A DNA stretch of 64,000 bases, from the NCBI RefSeq assembly GCF_019904175.1, contig NZ_CP061913.1, positions 2,542,001 through 2,606,000 of the forward strand, given 5' to 3'. Positions within the stretch are counted from its first letter, which is position 1, and every line of letters starts with the position of its first letter. Origin of the DNA: Dactylosporangium vinaceum. Lineage in GTDB: Bacteria > Actinomycetota > Actinomycetes > Mycobacteriales > Micromonosporaceae. The notes under the pieces are model-generated. The model was not told the DNA's origin and ran no database searches. It was given only the letters and a program-made list of their open reading frames with translations. Shown here in pieces: positions 1-7,739 of the stretch. A program made the position numbers and the translations under genes.

Positions 1-2
1 CC

Positions 3-650
3 CTGCCCGACGTGTGGACCCGGATCACGCCCGAGGCCGCGCTGGAGGCCCGGCTCGAGGGCGCCCGGCGCGCGCTGGGCCCGGCCGTGGAGGGCATCTC
101 CGGAGTCGACGAGGCGGCCGCGCTGCTGCGGGAGGCCGCCGCCAACGCCGAGGTGTACGGCCGCATCCTGGCCGCCGCCAACGCCGCGCTGCCGTGGCCG
201 CAGGACGCGCTCGGGACCATGTGGCTGGCCGCCACGATCCTGCGCGAGCACCGCGGCGACGGGCACCTGGCCGCCCTGCTGGTCGAGGGGCTCGACGGGG
301 CGGAGGCGATGGTCTGGCGGGTGGCCCTGAACGACGGCCGCGGCCGCAAGATGGCGCAGCCGGCCCGGGGCTGGTCCGACGAGGAGTGGGACGCCGCCCG
401 CACCCGGCTGCACCAGCGCGGGTACCTCGACGGCGAGGGCGCGGCGACGGAGAAGGCGCGGTGGGCGTACAAAACCCTTGAGGAGACGACGGATCAGCTC
501 GCGGCGCGACCGTGGCAGGCGCTCGGTCCGGAGCGGACCGAGCGCCTGGCGGTGCTGCTGACCCCGATCGCCGAGCGGATCAACGCCGAGCTGGGGCCGT
601 ACTACCCCAACTGGATCAAGCTGCCGATGCCAGCTCAGGGTGCTTCTTGA
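3..650 (+). CDS. SCO6745-like (SalK-related) helical protein, 5'-truncated by window edge
   Basis: The frame is open from base 3, so the gene begins left of the window; the GTG at 12 need not be the start. The visible 215 residues resemble the SCO6745/SalK family of actinobacterial proteins of unknown biochemical role, often found near secondary-metabolism genes. The family-like stretches are WLAATILREHRGDGHLAALL and the wing-like GWSDEEWDAARTRL followed by RGYLDGEG, reminiscent of a MarR-type winged helix. The last 35 nt overlap the convergent GNAT gene. Function is unknown; the family call rests on motif memory, not a search. Confidence 0.7.
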   Translation: MPDVWTRITPEAALEARLEGARRALGPAVEGISGVDEAAALLREAAANAEVYGRILAAANAALPWPQDALGTMWLAATILREHRGDGHLAALLVEGLDGAEAMVWRVALNDGRGRKMAQPARGWSDEEWDAARTRLHQRGYLDGEGAATEKARWAYKTLEETTDQLAARPWQALGPERTERLAVLLTPIAERINAELGPYYPNWIKLPMPAQGAS

Positions 651-891
651 GGTAGGCCGCGATGAACGGGCACTGCGGCACGATGCGCTTGCCCGCGTCA
701 TTGGCCAGGGTCAGGGCGCCGTTGGCCAGCTTGCTGCCGACGCCCTGGCCCTCGAACTGCGGCTCCACCTCGGTGTGGGTGAACACGATCTCGTTGTCGG
801 TCGCCGTGTAGTACGCCCCGCCGGCCAGCTCGCCGTCGACCCGGATCTCGAACCGGTGCCGGTCCGGGTTGTCGATAACCTGGAAGTCCAT
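616..891 (-). CDS. Small GNAT-family N-acetyltransferase (COG2388 type)
   Basis: This 91-residue protein has the compact one-domain GNAT fold typical of COG2388/YidJ-like acetyltransferases. The acetyl-CoA pyrophosphate loop is visible as QFEGQGVGSKL near residues 44-54, followed by the helix and a C-terminal CPFIAAYLKKHPE segment characteristic of this subgroup. The ATG starts directly after the pirin stop codon, so the two genes are co-transcribed. The substrate is unknown. The 3' end overlaps the convergent SCO6745-like gene. Confidence 0.85.
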   Translation of the reverse strand: MDFQVIDNPDRHRFEIRVDGELAGGAYYTATDNEIVFTHTEVEPQFEGQGVGSKLANGALTLANDAGKRIVPQCPFIAAYLKKHPELASAA

Positions 892-1872
892 TCAGGACGC
901 CTCTCCCCGCACGTCGGCGTGCGCCGCGGGGATGCTGCCGAGCCGGCCGGCCTGGTAGTCCTCGAACGCCTGCACGACCTCGGCCTTGGTGTTCATGACG
1001 AACGGACCATACATCGCGACCGGCTCGCGGATCGGCTGACCGCCGAGGAACAGCACGTCGAGCGCCGGGTGGTTCGGGTCCTGCTTCGCGTCGGCGGTCA
1101 GGGTGACGTGGTCGCCCTCGCCGAACACGGCCAGCTGCCCGAGCTCGATCGGCCGCCCCTTGGGCCCGACGGTGCCCTTGCCGGCCATGACGTACGCGAG
1201 CGCGTTGAAGTCCTTGCGCCACGGCAGCGTCAGCGACGCCCCGGGCGAGATGGTCGCGTGCACCATGGTGATCGGCGTGTAGGTCGACCCGGGCCCGGCG
1301 TGCCCGTCGAGCTCGCCGGCGATGACCCGCAGCAGCGACCCGCCGTCGGGCGAGGTGAGCAGCGAGACCTGCCGGCCGCGGATGTCCTGGTAGCGGGGCG
1401 CGACGAGCTTGCTGGCCTTCGGCAGGTTGACCCACAGCTGGAAGCCGTGGAAGAGCCCGCCGCTGACGACGAGGTGCTCCGGCGGCGTCTCGATGTGCAG
1501 GATGCCGGCGCCGGCGGTCATCCACTGCGTGTCGCCGTTGGTGATGGTCCCACCACCGCCGTTGGAGTCCTGGTGCACGAACTCCCCGTCGATGATGTAC
1601 GTGACGGTCTCGAACCCGCGGTGCGGGTGCCACGGCGTCCCCTTGGGCTCGCCCGGCGCGTAGTCGACCTCACCCATCTGGTCCATGTGGATGAACGGGT
1701 CGAGCGCCCGCAGGTCGACGCCGGCGAAGGCGCGACGCACGGGGAACCCCTCACCCTCGTATCCCTTGGGTGCGGTCGTCACCGACACCACCGGCCGCGC
1801 CTGCGACGCGATCGGGTCGGGTGTGCCGACACGGGGCAGTGCGAGAACGTTGTCAACGGTGATCGCGGGCAT
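892..1872 (-). CDS. Pirin family bicupin
   Basis: Pirins are iron-binding bicupin proteins; some bacterial members act as quercetinases or as redox or metabolic regulators. The N-terminal cupin motif HPHRGFETVTY supplies metal ligands, and a second cupin with HATISPGASLTLP follows. The chosen ATG at 1872 has a good ribosome-binding site (GGGAGG) just upstream on the minus strand. A longer reading to 1929 would run through the operator region and lacks such a site. Predicted length is 326 residues, normal for the family. It faces a divergent ArsR regulator across a 124-bp gap with clear inverted repeats, so repression by that regulator is likely (inference). Confidence 0.9.
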   Translation of the reverse strand: MPAITVDNVLALPRVGTPDPIASQARPVVSVTTAPKGYEGEGFPVRRAFAGVDLRALDPFIHMDQMGEVDYAPGEPKGTPWHPHRGFETVTYIIDGEFVHQDSNGGGGTITNGDTQWMTAGAGILHIETPPEHLVVSGGLFHGFQLWVNLPKASKLVAPRYQDIRGRQVSLLTSPDGGSLLRVIAGELDGHAGPGSTYTPITMVHATISPGASLTLPWRKDFNALAYVMAGKGTVGPKGRPIELGQLAVFGEGDHVTLTADAKQDPNHPALDVLFLGGQPIREPVAMYGPFVMNTKAEVVQAFEDYQAGRLGSIPAAHADVRGEAS

Positions 1873-1914
1873 GTGACGCCTCCCAAACTTCCAGCTCTGA
1901 CGCCACCCACAACG

Positions 1915-1956
1915 ATACTTGTCGCGCAAGTATTCCGCAAGTCAACAAATTTGCGG
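1915..1956. promoter_or_regulatory. Putative ArsR operator: two inverted repeats
   Basis: The pirin/ArsR intergenic gap holds a perfect dyad ATACTTG-N5-CAAGTAT (1915-1933) and, directly after it, CCGCAA-N10-TTGCGG (1935-1956). The ATA...CAAGTAT form resembles operators of ArsR-family repressors. Location between divergent genes suggests control of both. Confidence 0.6.
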
Positions 1957-1996
1957 TTCGGTCGCCGCCGAAGCGTCGGTGGGGATGATGGACCGT

Positions 1997-2689
1997 ATGA
2001 GCACCGACGCCGCCGACCTCGCCGCGCTGGCCGCGCTGCTGGCCGACGAGACCCGGGCGGCCATGTGCCTGGCCCTGCTGGACGGGCGGGCGTGGACGGC
2101 GGGGGAGCTGGCGGCGCACGCCGGGGTGGCCCGCTCCACCGCGACCGGGCACCTCGATCGGCTTGTCGGCGGCGGGCTGCTCATCGAGGAGCGGCAGGGC
2201 CGGCACCGGTACGTCCGCCTCGCCGACGCGTCGGTCGCGCACCTCCTCGAGGACCTCTCCGTCCGCCTCCAGCCGCGCCCGGACCAGCCCCGCGGCCTGC
2301 GCCAGGCCACCGCGACGGCGGCGATGAAGCGGGCCCGCACCTGCTACGACCACCTGGCCGGCGAGCTGGGGGTGGCGGTGGCCGACGCGATGACCGCCCG
2401 CGGGCTGCTCGACCAGCGGGGCGGCTTCGCGCTCACCGCGGCCGGGCTCACCTGGCTCACCGAGGACGCCGGGATCGACGCGCACCGGCTGCAGGGGCGG
2501 CGCCGCCCGCTCGCGCGGGGGTGCCTGGACTGGACCGAGCGGCGGCCCCACCTGGCCGGGGTGGCCGGCGCGCAGCTGTGCGAGCGGTTCCTGGCGCAGG
2601 GCTGGATCCGGCGGATCGGCACGACGCGGGCCGTCAAGGTGACCGACACGGGGCGCAGAGGGCTCTCCGCGCTGCTGGGCATCGATTAG
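1997..2689 (+). CDS. ArsR-family winged-helix transcriptional regulator
   Basis: The first 85 residues form an ArsR/SmtB winged helix: LADETRAAMCLALLDGRAWTAGELA (helices 1-2), GVARSTATGHLDRL (recognition helix) and a wing around EERQGRHRYVRL. The remaining 145 residues have a second domain seen in long ArsR members that lack the CxC metal motif, so metal sensing is unlikely. Start at 1997 is favoured because a GATGAT -10-like element lies 7 nt upstream, as in a leaderless transcript; ATGs at 1985 and 1988 are in frame alternatives. It is divergent from pirin and the two inverted repeats between them are its likely targets. Confidence 0.88.
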   Translation: MSTDAADLAALAALLADETRAAMCLALLDGRAWTAGELAAHAGVARSTATGHLDRLVGGGLLIEERQGRHRYVRLADASVAHLLEDLSVRLQPRPDQPRGLRQATATAAMKRARTCYDHLAGELGVAVADAMTARGLLDQRGGFALTAAGLTWLTEDAGIDAHRLQGRRRPLARGCLDWTERRPHLAGVAGAQLCERFLAQGWIRRIGTTRAVKVTDTGRRGLSALLGID

Positions 2690-2752
2690 TTTTCGTGGGC
2701 CCGGGGTAGTCAGCGGTCAACGTAGACGATATATAACCCCCCGGAGGCTTAC

Positions 2753-2947
2753 GTGTTCGCCGTGATCGCCGCGATCCTGTTCGGAATCGCCCTGCTTGTC
2801 GACCTGCTCGGGGCCGACACCGGCCCGATCTTCGATGCCGGCACGCTGAGCCTGGCCGGGTTCCTGTTCATCGCCCTGCACCTGGCCGGCGTGGGGACCT
2901 GGACGTCGAGCCGCTGGGGGAACCGCCGGCGGGCCGGGCGCCGGTAG
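2753..2947 (+). CDS. Small two-TM membrane protein, unknown function
   Basis: A 64-residue protein with two hydrophobic stretches (about residues 2-19 and 30-48) separated by a short acidic loop and ending in a basic tail (RRRAGRR) that should sit in the cytoplasm. GTG start with a strong GGAGG site six bases upstream. No enzymatic motif. It is followed 11 nt later by another small membrane protein; the pair is probably conserved in relatives (inference). Confidence 0.75.
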   Translation: MFAVIAAILFGIALLVDLLGADTGPIFDAGTLSLAGFLFIALHLAGVGTWTSSRWGNRRRAGRR

Positions 2948-2950
2948 CAT
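2945..2950 (+). promoter_or_regulatory. Leaderless -10 box (TAGCAT) overlapping a stop codon
   Basis: TAGCAT ends 8 nt before the ATG at 2959, the spacing expected if transcription starts at the start codon. Its first three bases are the TAG stop of the upstream 64-residue gene. Confidence 0.5.
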
Positions 2951-2958
2951 CGGGCGTC

Positions 2959-3171
2959 ATGGACGGCGCACTCGCACTGCTGCTCGTGTTCGGTGTGCTC
3001 GCGGCCGTGTGCGCGGGGCTGGTCCTGCTGGCCCGGCGCATCCGGCGGCGCAACCTCCACGGCGGCCTCATGAGCGTCGCCGAGGAGCTCTACCTGCCGT
3101 CCGCCAAGCGCCTGCGCGGCGAGACCCAGGAGGTCCGGCAGGCCGAGCAGGGCAGCGGCGAGAAGCTCTGA
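2959..3171 (+). CDS. Small single-TM protein with cytoplasmic tail, unknown function
   Basis: 70 residues: one transmembrane helix (about 3-25, LALLLVFGVLAAVCAGLVLLA), an RRIRRRN stop-transfer cluster, then a polar, charged tail of about 40 residues. No catalytic motif. It has no ribosome-binding site but carries a TAGCAT box 8 nt upstream, so it is probably translated from its own leaderless mRNA. Ends 4 nt from the stop of the convergent GST gene. Confidence 0.75.
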   Translation: MDGALALLLVFGVLAAVCAGLVLLARRIRRRNLHGGLMSVAEELYLPSAKRLRGETQEVRQAEQGSGEKL

Positions 3172-3175
3172 GCCG

Positions 3176-4111
3176 CTAGGCGGTCCAGGCCGACAGGTCG
3201 GGCCCGGCGGGGACGATGCCCGACGGGTTCAGGTTGGCGTGGGTGCCGTAGTAGTGGCGCTTGATCTGGTCGAAGTCGACGGTGTCGCCGAACCCGGGCG
3301 TGTTGAACAGCTCCCGCGCGTAGCGCCACAGGTTCGGCATCTCCGCGAGCTTGTTGCGGTTGCACTTGAAGTGGTTGTGGTAGACGGCGTCGAACCGGAC
3401 GAGCGTCGTGAACAGCCGCACGTCGGCCTCGGTGATCCGCTCGCCGAACAGGAACCGGCGGCCGGCCAGGCGGGCCTCCAGCTGGTCGAGGCGGGCGAAC
3501 AGGCGCGCGTACGCCTCCTCGTAGGCCTCCTGGGTGGTGGCGAAGCCGCAGCGGTACACCCCGTTGTTGACGTCCTGGAAGATGTCCTCGATCAGCGCGT
3601 CCATCTCGGGCCGCAGCTCGGCCGGCAGCAGCTCCGGTGAGCGGGTGGCCAGCGGCGCCCAGTCGGTCGAGAAGTCCAGCGTGATCTGCGGGTAGTCGTT
3701 GGTGACCACCTGCCCGGTCACGGTGTCGACGAGCGAGGGCACCGTCACCCGGCCCGTGTACGCCGGGTCGGTCGCCGCATACGCCTCGGCCAGGAACCCG
3801 ATCCCCAGCACCGGGTCGCGGCCGCCCTCGTCGAGCGTGAACCGCCAGCCGCGCTCGTCGCGGATCGGGTCGACGGTGGCCACCGAGATGGCGTCCTGCA
3901 GCCCGAGCAGGCCGCGGACGATCACCGCACGGTGCGCCCACGGGCACGCCTTCGACCAGACCAGCCGGTAGCGGCCCGCCTCCAGCGGCCAGCGGCCCTG
4001 GTCGTCCGGGCCCTCGCCGGGGCCGGAGGTGGAGTCGGCGGTGACCCGCCCCGTGAACCGGTTGGGCTGCCGGACGAACTCGCCGCGAGTGGAGGTCTCC
4101 GCCGTCGTCAT
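3176..4111 (-). CDS. Xi-class glutathione S-transferase-like reductase (YqjG/ECM4 family)
   Basis: The N-terminal thioredoxin-fold domain carries the CPWAH motif with catalytic Cys56, the hallmark of glutathionyl-hydroquinone reductases (YqjG, PcpF, ECM4). The C-terminal all-helical GST domain includes FGERITEADVRLFTTLVRFDAVY, another family signature. Length 311 residues is normal. Actinomycetes normally lack glutathione and use mycothiol, so the natural thiol partner is probably not glutathione (established background; partner is inferred). Monocistronic, convergent with the small membrane genes. Confidence 0.9.
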   Translation of the reverse strand: MTTAETSTRGEFVRQPNRFTGRVTADSTSGPGEGPDDQGRWPLEAGRYRLVWSKACPWAHRAVIVRGLLGLQDAISVATVDPIRDERGWRFTLDEGGRDPVLGIGFLAEAYAATDPAYTGRVTVPSLVDTVTGQVVTNDYPQITLDFSTDWAPLATRSPELLPAELRPEMDALIEDIFQDVNNGVYRCGFATTQEAYEEAYARLFARLDQLEARLAGRRFLFGERITEADVRLFTTLVRFDAVYHNHFKCNRNKLAEMPNLWRYARELFNTPGFGDTVDFDQIKRHYYGTHANLNPSGIVPAGPDLSAWTA

Positions 4112-4187
4112 GTCGAGAAGACTAGTCCGCGTGACGGTGCGACCGGAGCACCGCGATCGACTCGCTGGCAGCGGCCTGGGCGGGGTC

Positions 4188-4193
4188 TAGGGT
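4188..4193 (+). promoter_or_regulatory. Leaderless -10 box (TAGGGT)
   Basis: TAGGGT lies 7 nt before the GTG at 4201. It overlaps the alternative GTG at 4192, which argues for 4201 as the true start. Confidence 0.5.
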
Positions 4194-4200
4194 GATCAGC

Positions 4201-5118
4201 GTGGTGAACAGGGATGACCTCGAGGCGGCGGCGCGGCGGATCGAGGGCTACATCAGACCCACGCCGTCCTACGAGGTGCGGCCCGGCCTGTGGTTCAAGC
4301 TGGAGCTGCTCCAGCACAGCGGCTCGTTCAAGGCGCGGGGCGCGTTCAACCGCATCCTCGCCGCCCGCGAGGAAGGGACGCTGCCGAGCGCCGGCGTGAT
4401 CGTCGCGTCCGGCGGCAACGCCGGGCTCGGGGTGGCGTACGCGGCGGCGACGCTGGGGGTGCGGGCCGAGGTGTTCGTGCCGGTGACCGCGCCCGCGACG
4501 AAGGTCGCCCGGCTGCGGGACCTGGGCGCGCACGTCCACCGGCACGGCCGCGAATACGCCGAGGCGCACGCCGCGTCGATGATCGCCGTCGCCGAGACCG
4601 GCGCGATGTTCGTGCACGCCTACGACCAGCCCGAGATCGTGGCCGGCCAGGGCACCGTCGGGCTGGAGCTGCCGCGCGCCGACACGGTGCTCGTCGCGGT
4701 CGGCGGCGGCGGGCTCGTCGCCGGGGTCGCGGCCGCGGTCGGCGACCGGTCCCGCGTGGTCGCCGTCGAGCCGGAAGGGGTGCCGACCCTGCACGCCGCG
4801 CTCGCCGCCGGGGCCCCCGTCGACGTGGCCGTGGACAGTGTGGCCGGCGACTCCCTCGGCGCCCGGCGGGTGGGCACCATCGCGTTCGACCTCGCGGTCC
4901 GCAACAACGTCGCAAGCGTCCTGGTGACCGACGAGGAGATCGTCGCGGCCCGGCGCCGCCTCTGGCTGGAGCACCGCCTGGCCGTCGAGCACGGCGCCGC
5001 GGCCGCCCTGGCCGGCCTCGACCGGCTCGACGACCCCGGCACCACGGTGGTCGTCCTGTGCGGCGCCAACACCGACCCCTCGACGCTGTACGCCGAGACG
5101 GCGCATGCCACCGGATGA
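4201..5118 (+). CDS. PLP-dependent threonine/serine dehydratase-like enzyme (fold type II)
   Basis: Fold-type II PLP enzyme of the serine/threonine dehydratase family (deamination to the 2-oxo acid). The PLP lysine is K44 in SGSFKARGAFN, the substrate loop is SGGNAG, and the glycine phosphate-binding loop is VGGGGL. Length about 305 residues, catalytic domain only, with no ACT regulatory domain, so a biodegradative or allosterically unregulated type is likely. Substrate could also be another hydroxy or diamino acid. Start chosen from the leaderless -10 box; GTG at 4192 is the alternative. The 3' end overlaps the QsdR-like regulator by 14 nt, suggesting an operon. Confidence 0.87.
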   Translation: MVNRDDLEAAARRIEGYIRPTPSYEVRPGLWFKLELLQHSGSFKARGAFNRILAAREEGTLPSAGVIVASGGNAGLGVAYAAATLGVRAEVFVPVTAPATKVARLRDLGAHVHRHGREYAEAHAASMIAVAETGAMFVHAYDQPEIVAGQGTVGLELPRADTVLVAVGGGGLVAGVAAAVGDRSRVVAVEPEGVPTLHAALAAGAPVDVAVDSVAGDSLGARRVGTIAFDLAVRNNVASVLVTDEEIVAARRRLWLEHRLAVEHGAAAALAGLDRLDDPGTTVVVLCGANTDPSTLYAETAHATG

Positions 5119-5650
5119 GGTGTTCGACGCCGCGCTGAGGAAGTTCCTGGCCCGGCAGCGCGTCGACATGCGCGCGCTCGCCGCCGAGCTGGGCATCGGC
5201 CGGGCGACGCTCTACCGCCGGGCGGGCGGCCGTGACCAGGTGCTCGGCCACGTCCTGTGGTACCTCACCGACCGCAACCTGGACCGGGCCGTCCGCGCCG
5301 CCGAGGGCCGCCGCGGCGCCGAGCGGATCGCCGCCGTGATCGGCCACTTCCTCAACACCGTCAAGGACCAGCCGAGCCTGCGGCACTTCCTCGCCACCGA
5401 GCCCGAGGCGGCGCTGCGCATCCTGACGTCCAAGCGCGGCGTCGTGCAGGCCAGAGTCGTGGAGCACCTGGAAAATCTCATGCAGGAGGAAATTGCCGCC
5501 GGGAACTTCCACCCGCGGCCGGATGCGCGGACATTGGCGTTTGTACTCGTTCGAATCGGGGAGAGCTTCCTGTACGCCGACGCGATCGCCGATGGCGAGC
5601 CGGACGTCGAGGCGGCGCTCGACGTGATCGGACGCCTGCTCTCGGGTTAG
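5105..5650 (+). CDS. TetR-type regulator, QsdR family
   Basis: 181 residues with an N-terminal helix-turn-helix (MRALAAELGIGRATLYRRAGGRDQVLG) and an all-helical effector domain. The residue pattern fits the QsdR family, named after the regulator of the rhodococcal quorum-quenching lactonase. It sits in an operon between a dehydratase (14-nt overlap) and an FAD monooxygenase (9-nt gap), so it probably senses the substrate of one of these (inference). A few codons near 5490-5560 are less GC-rich than the neighbours. Confidence 0.85.
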   Translation: MPPDEVFDAALRKFLARQRVDMRALAAELGIGRATLYRRAGGRDQVLGHVLWYLTDRNLDRAVRAAEGRRGAERIAAVIGHFLNTVKDQPSLRHFLATEPEAALRILTSKRGVVQARVVEHLENLMQEEIAAGNFHPRPDARTLAFVLVRIGESFLYADAIADGEPDVEAALDVIGRLLSG

Positions 5651-5659
5651 GGGGCTGCG

Positions 5660-6847
5660 ATGAAGGTCAGGGCCGATGTGTGCATCGTCGGTGGGGGACC
5701 GGCCGGCCTGGTCCTGGCCCTGCTGCTGGGCCGGCAGGGCATCGACGCCGTGGTCCTGGAGAAGCACGCGACGTTCCTGCGCGACTTCCGCGGCGACACC
5801 GTCCACCCGTCGACGCTGCAGCTGATGGACGAGCTCGGCCTCGGCGACGAGCTGGCCCGCCTCCCGCACCGCATCGTGCGCGACTTCAGCATCACCTACG
5901 AGGGCGGCGACACCTTCCGCCCGGCCGACTTCACCCGGCTGCGGGTGGCGCACCCGTACATCATGATGCTGCCGCAGTGGGACTTCCTGGAGCTCCTCGC
6001 GCGGCACGGGGACTTCACGCTGTACCGCCGCTGCGAGGTCATTACGGTGAACCGCCGCGACCGCCGGGTGGTCGGCGTGACCGCCCGGACCCCCGACGGC
6101 CCGGTCGAGGTGGTGGCCCCGTTGACGGTGGCCTGCGACGGGCGGCATTCGACGGTACGGCGGGATCTGGGCCTGAAGTCCCGCGACTACGGTGCCCCGA
6201 TCGACGTCCTGTGGTTCCAGCTCCCGCGCGAGCCCACCGACCCCGAGGGCCTGGCCGGCCGGATCGGCTCCGGCCGCCTGTTCATCGGCATCGACCGCGG
6301 CGACTACTGGCAGCTCGGCTGGGTCGTGCCCAAGGGCGGCGACAAGCGCATCCGCGCCGCCGGCCTGCCCGCGTTCCGCGCGGGCATCGCCGCGAGCGTC
6401 CCGTATCTGGCCGAGCGCGTGGGCGAGCTGCAGCGCTGGGACCAGATCAGCACGCTGACGGTCCGCGTCGACCGCCTGTACCGCTGGCACGTCCCCGGCG
6501 CGCTGCTGATCGGCGACGCCGCCCACGCGATGAGCCCGGTCGGCGGCGTCGGCATCAACCTGGCCATCCAGGACGCCGTCGCCGCCGCGCACGTCATCAC
6601 CGCCGCCTTCGCGAAGGGCCGCCCCCCGACCGAGCGCGAGCTGGCCCTGGTCCAGCGCCGCCGGACCTTCCCCACCGCCGGCACCCAGCTCGTGCAGCGC
6701 GCCCTGCAGCGGGCGGTCCTGGTGCCCGCGGTGACCGGCCGCCCCGCCCGCCCACCGCTGCCCGTCCGCCTCCTCGACCGCTACCCGCCCCTGCGCGCCC
6801 TCCCGGCCCGCGTGATCGGCATCGGCCTGCGCCCCGAGCACGTCTGA
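5660..6847 (+). CDS. FAD-dependent aromatic monooxygenase (PHBH/TfdB-like group A flavoprotein)
   Basis: Group A flavin monooxygenase of 395 residues. It has the Rossmann GGGPAG near residue 11, the DG motif CDGRHSTVR (about residue 160) that contacts FAD and NAD(P)H, and the GD motif LIGDAAHAMSPVGGVGINLAIQDA (about 283-306). Such enzymes hydroxylate phenols, quinones or polyketides, or inactivate antibiotics such as rifamycin or tetracycline. The substrate cannot be read from sequence. Directly downstream of a QsdR-type regulator, which probably controls it. Confidence 0.88.
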   Translation: MKVRADVCIVGGGPAGLVLALLLGRQGIDAVVLEKHATFLRDFRGDTVHPSTLQLMDELGLGDELARLPHRIVRDFSITYEGGDTFRPADFTRLRVAHPYIMMLPQWDFLELLARHGDFTLYRRCEVITVNRRDRRVVGVTARTPDGPVEVVAPLTVACDGRHSTVRRDLGLKSRDYGAPIDVLWFQLPREPTDPEGLAGRIGSGRLFIGIDRGDYWQLGWVVPKGGDKRIRAAGLPAFRAGIAASVPYLAERVGELQRWDQISTLTVRVDRLYRWHVPGALLIGDAAHAMSPVGGVGINLAIQDAVAAAHVITAAFAKGRPPTERELALVQRRRTFPTAGTQLVQRALQRAVLVPAVTGRPARPPLPVRLLDRYPPLRALPARVIGIGLRPEHV

Positions 6848-7040
6848 ACGTCCGGCGGCCTTCGCCCTGCCGAGAGCGGAAGGAGGCGCGGCGGTCGTGG
6901 TCGCCGTGCGTGCACAGGCTGGTTACTCACCGGTAGCCGTCCGAGCGGAAGCCGGGGCGAACGGGCGATGTCGCCTGGTGAAAATTAGTACATGTCGGAT
7001 TCGTCCATAGACCGTCAAGACTGTGGCTGGACAACGGCTG

Positions 7041-7046
7041 TACCTT
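7041..7046 (+). promoter_or_regulatory. Leaderless -10 box (TACCTT)
   Basis: TACCTT ends 6 nt before the ATG at 7053, supporting this start over the in-frame GTG at 7023. Confidence 0.45.
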
Positions 7047-7052
7047 CTTCGC

Positions 7053-7739
7053 ATGGCCACGGTGCTGCTGGTTGAGGACGACCATGTCGTGCGGGGTGCC
7101 CTGCTGCGCTCTCTGACCGACCGGGGTCACACGGTGCACGCGGTCGGCACCGCGCTGGAGGCGCTGCGCCGCTTCGCCGCCGAGACGCCCGACCTGGTCG
7201 TGCTCGACCTCGGGCTGCCCGACCTGGACGGCGCGGACGCGCTGCGCATGCTGCGCGGCATCGCCGACACGCCGATCATCATCGCGACCGCCCGCGACGA
7301 CGAGGCGGAGATCGTGCGGCTGCTCAAGGCGGGCGCGGACGACTACATGATCAAGCCGTTCACCTCGGCCCACCTGGACGCGCGGATGACCTCCGTGCTG
7401 CGCCGGACCGGCCGGGCGAGTCGCGAGGAGCCCACCGCCATCGAGGTGGGAGGCTTGCGGGTGGACATCGGCCAGCGTCAGGCCTACCTGCACGGTGAGC
7501 CGCTGACCCTGACCCGCAAGGAGTTCGACCTGCTGGCGTACCTCGCCGCCCGGCCCGGCCGGGTGGTCTCACGCCGTGAGCTGTTGGAGGAGGTATGGCG
7601 GCAACCCTCAGTGGGCGAGGACCAGACGATCGACGTGCATCTGTACTGGCTACGCCGGAAACTTGGCGAGAGCGCGTCAGCACCCAGATACCTGCACACC
7701 GTGCGGGGCGTGGGCTTCAGGTTCAGCGCCCCGGACTGA
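7053..7739 (+). CDS. OmpR/PhoB-type response regulator
   Basis: Receiver domain (residues 1-115) with acidic pair E8/D9/D10, phospho-acceptor D52 in LVVLDLGLPD, and the conserved lysine in DYMIKPF. The C-terminal winged helix ends with TIDVHLYWLRRKLG and YLHTVRGVGFRF, typical of OmpR proteins. Length 228. It is translationally coupled to the kinase that follows: the kinase start overlaps its TGA. The pair may control the secreted protease genes downstream (inference from position). Confidence 0.93.
   Translation: MATVLLVEDDHVVRGALLRSLTDRGHTVHAVGTALEALRRFAAETPDLVVLDLGLPDLDGADALRMLRGIADTPIIIATARDDEAEIVRLLKAGADDYMIKPFTSAHLDARMTSVLRRTGRASREEPTAIEVGGLRVDIGQRQAYLHGEPLTLTRKEFDLLAYLAARPGRVVSRRELLEEVWRQPSVGEDQTIDVHLYWLRRKLGESASAPRYLHTVRGVGFRFSAPD

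Noticed and set aside
640..2709. A 689-codon plus-strand frame
   Set aside because: Antisense to GNAT and pirin and out of frame with ArsR; no protein-like motifs.
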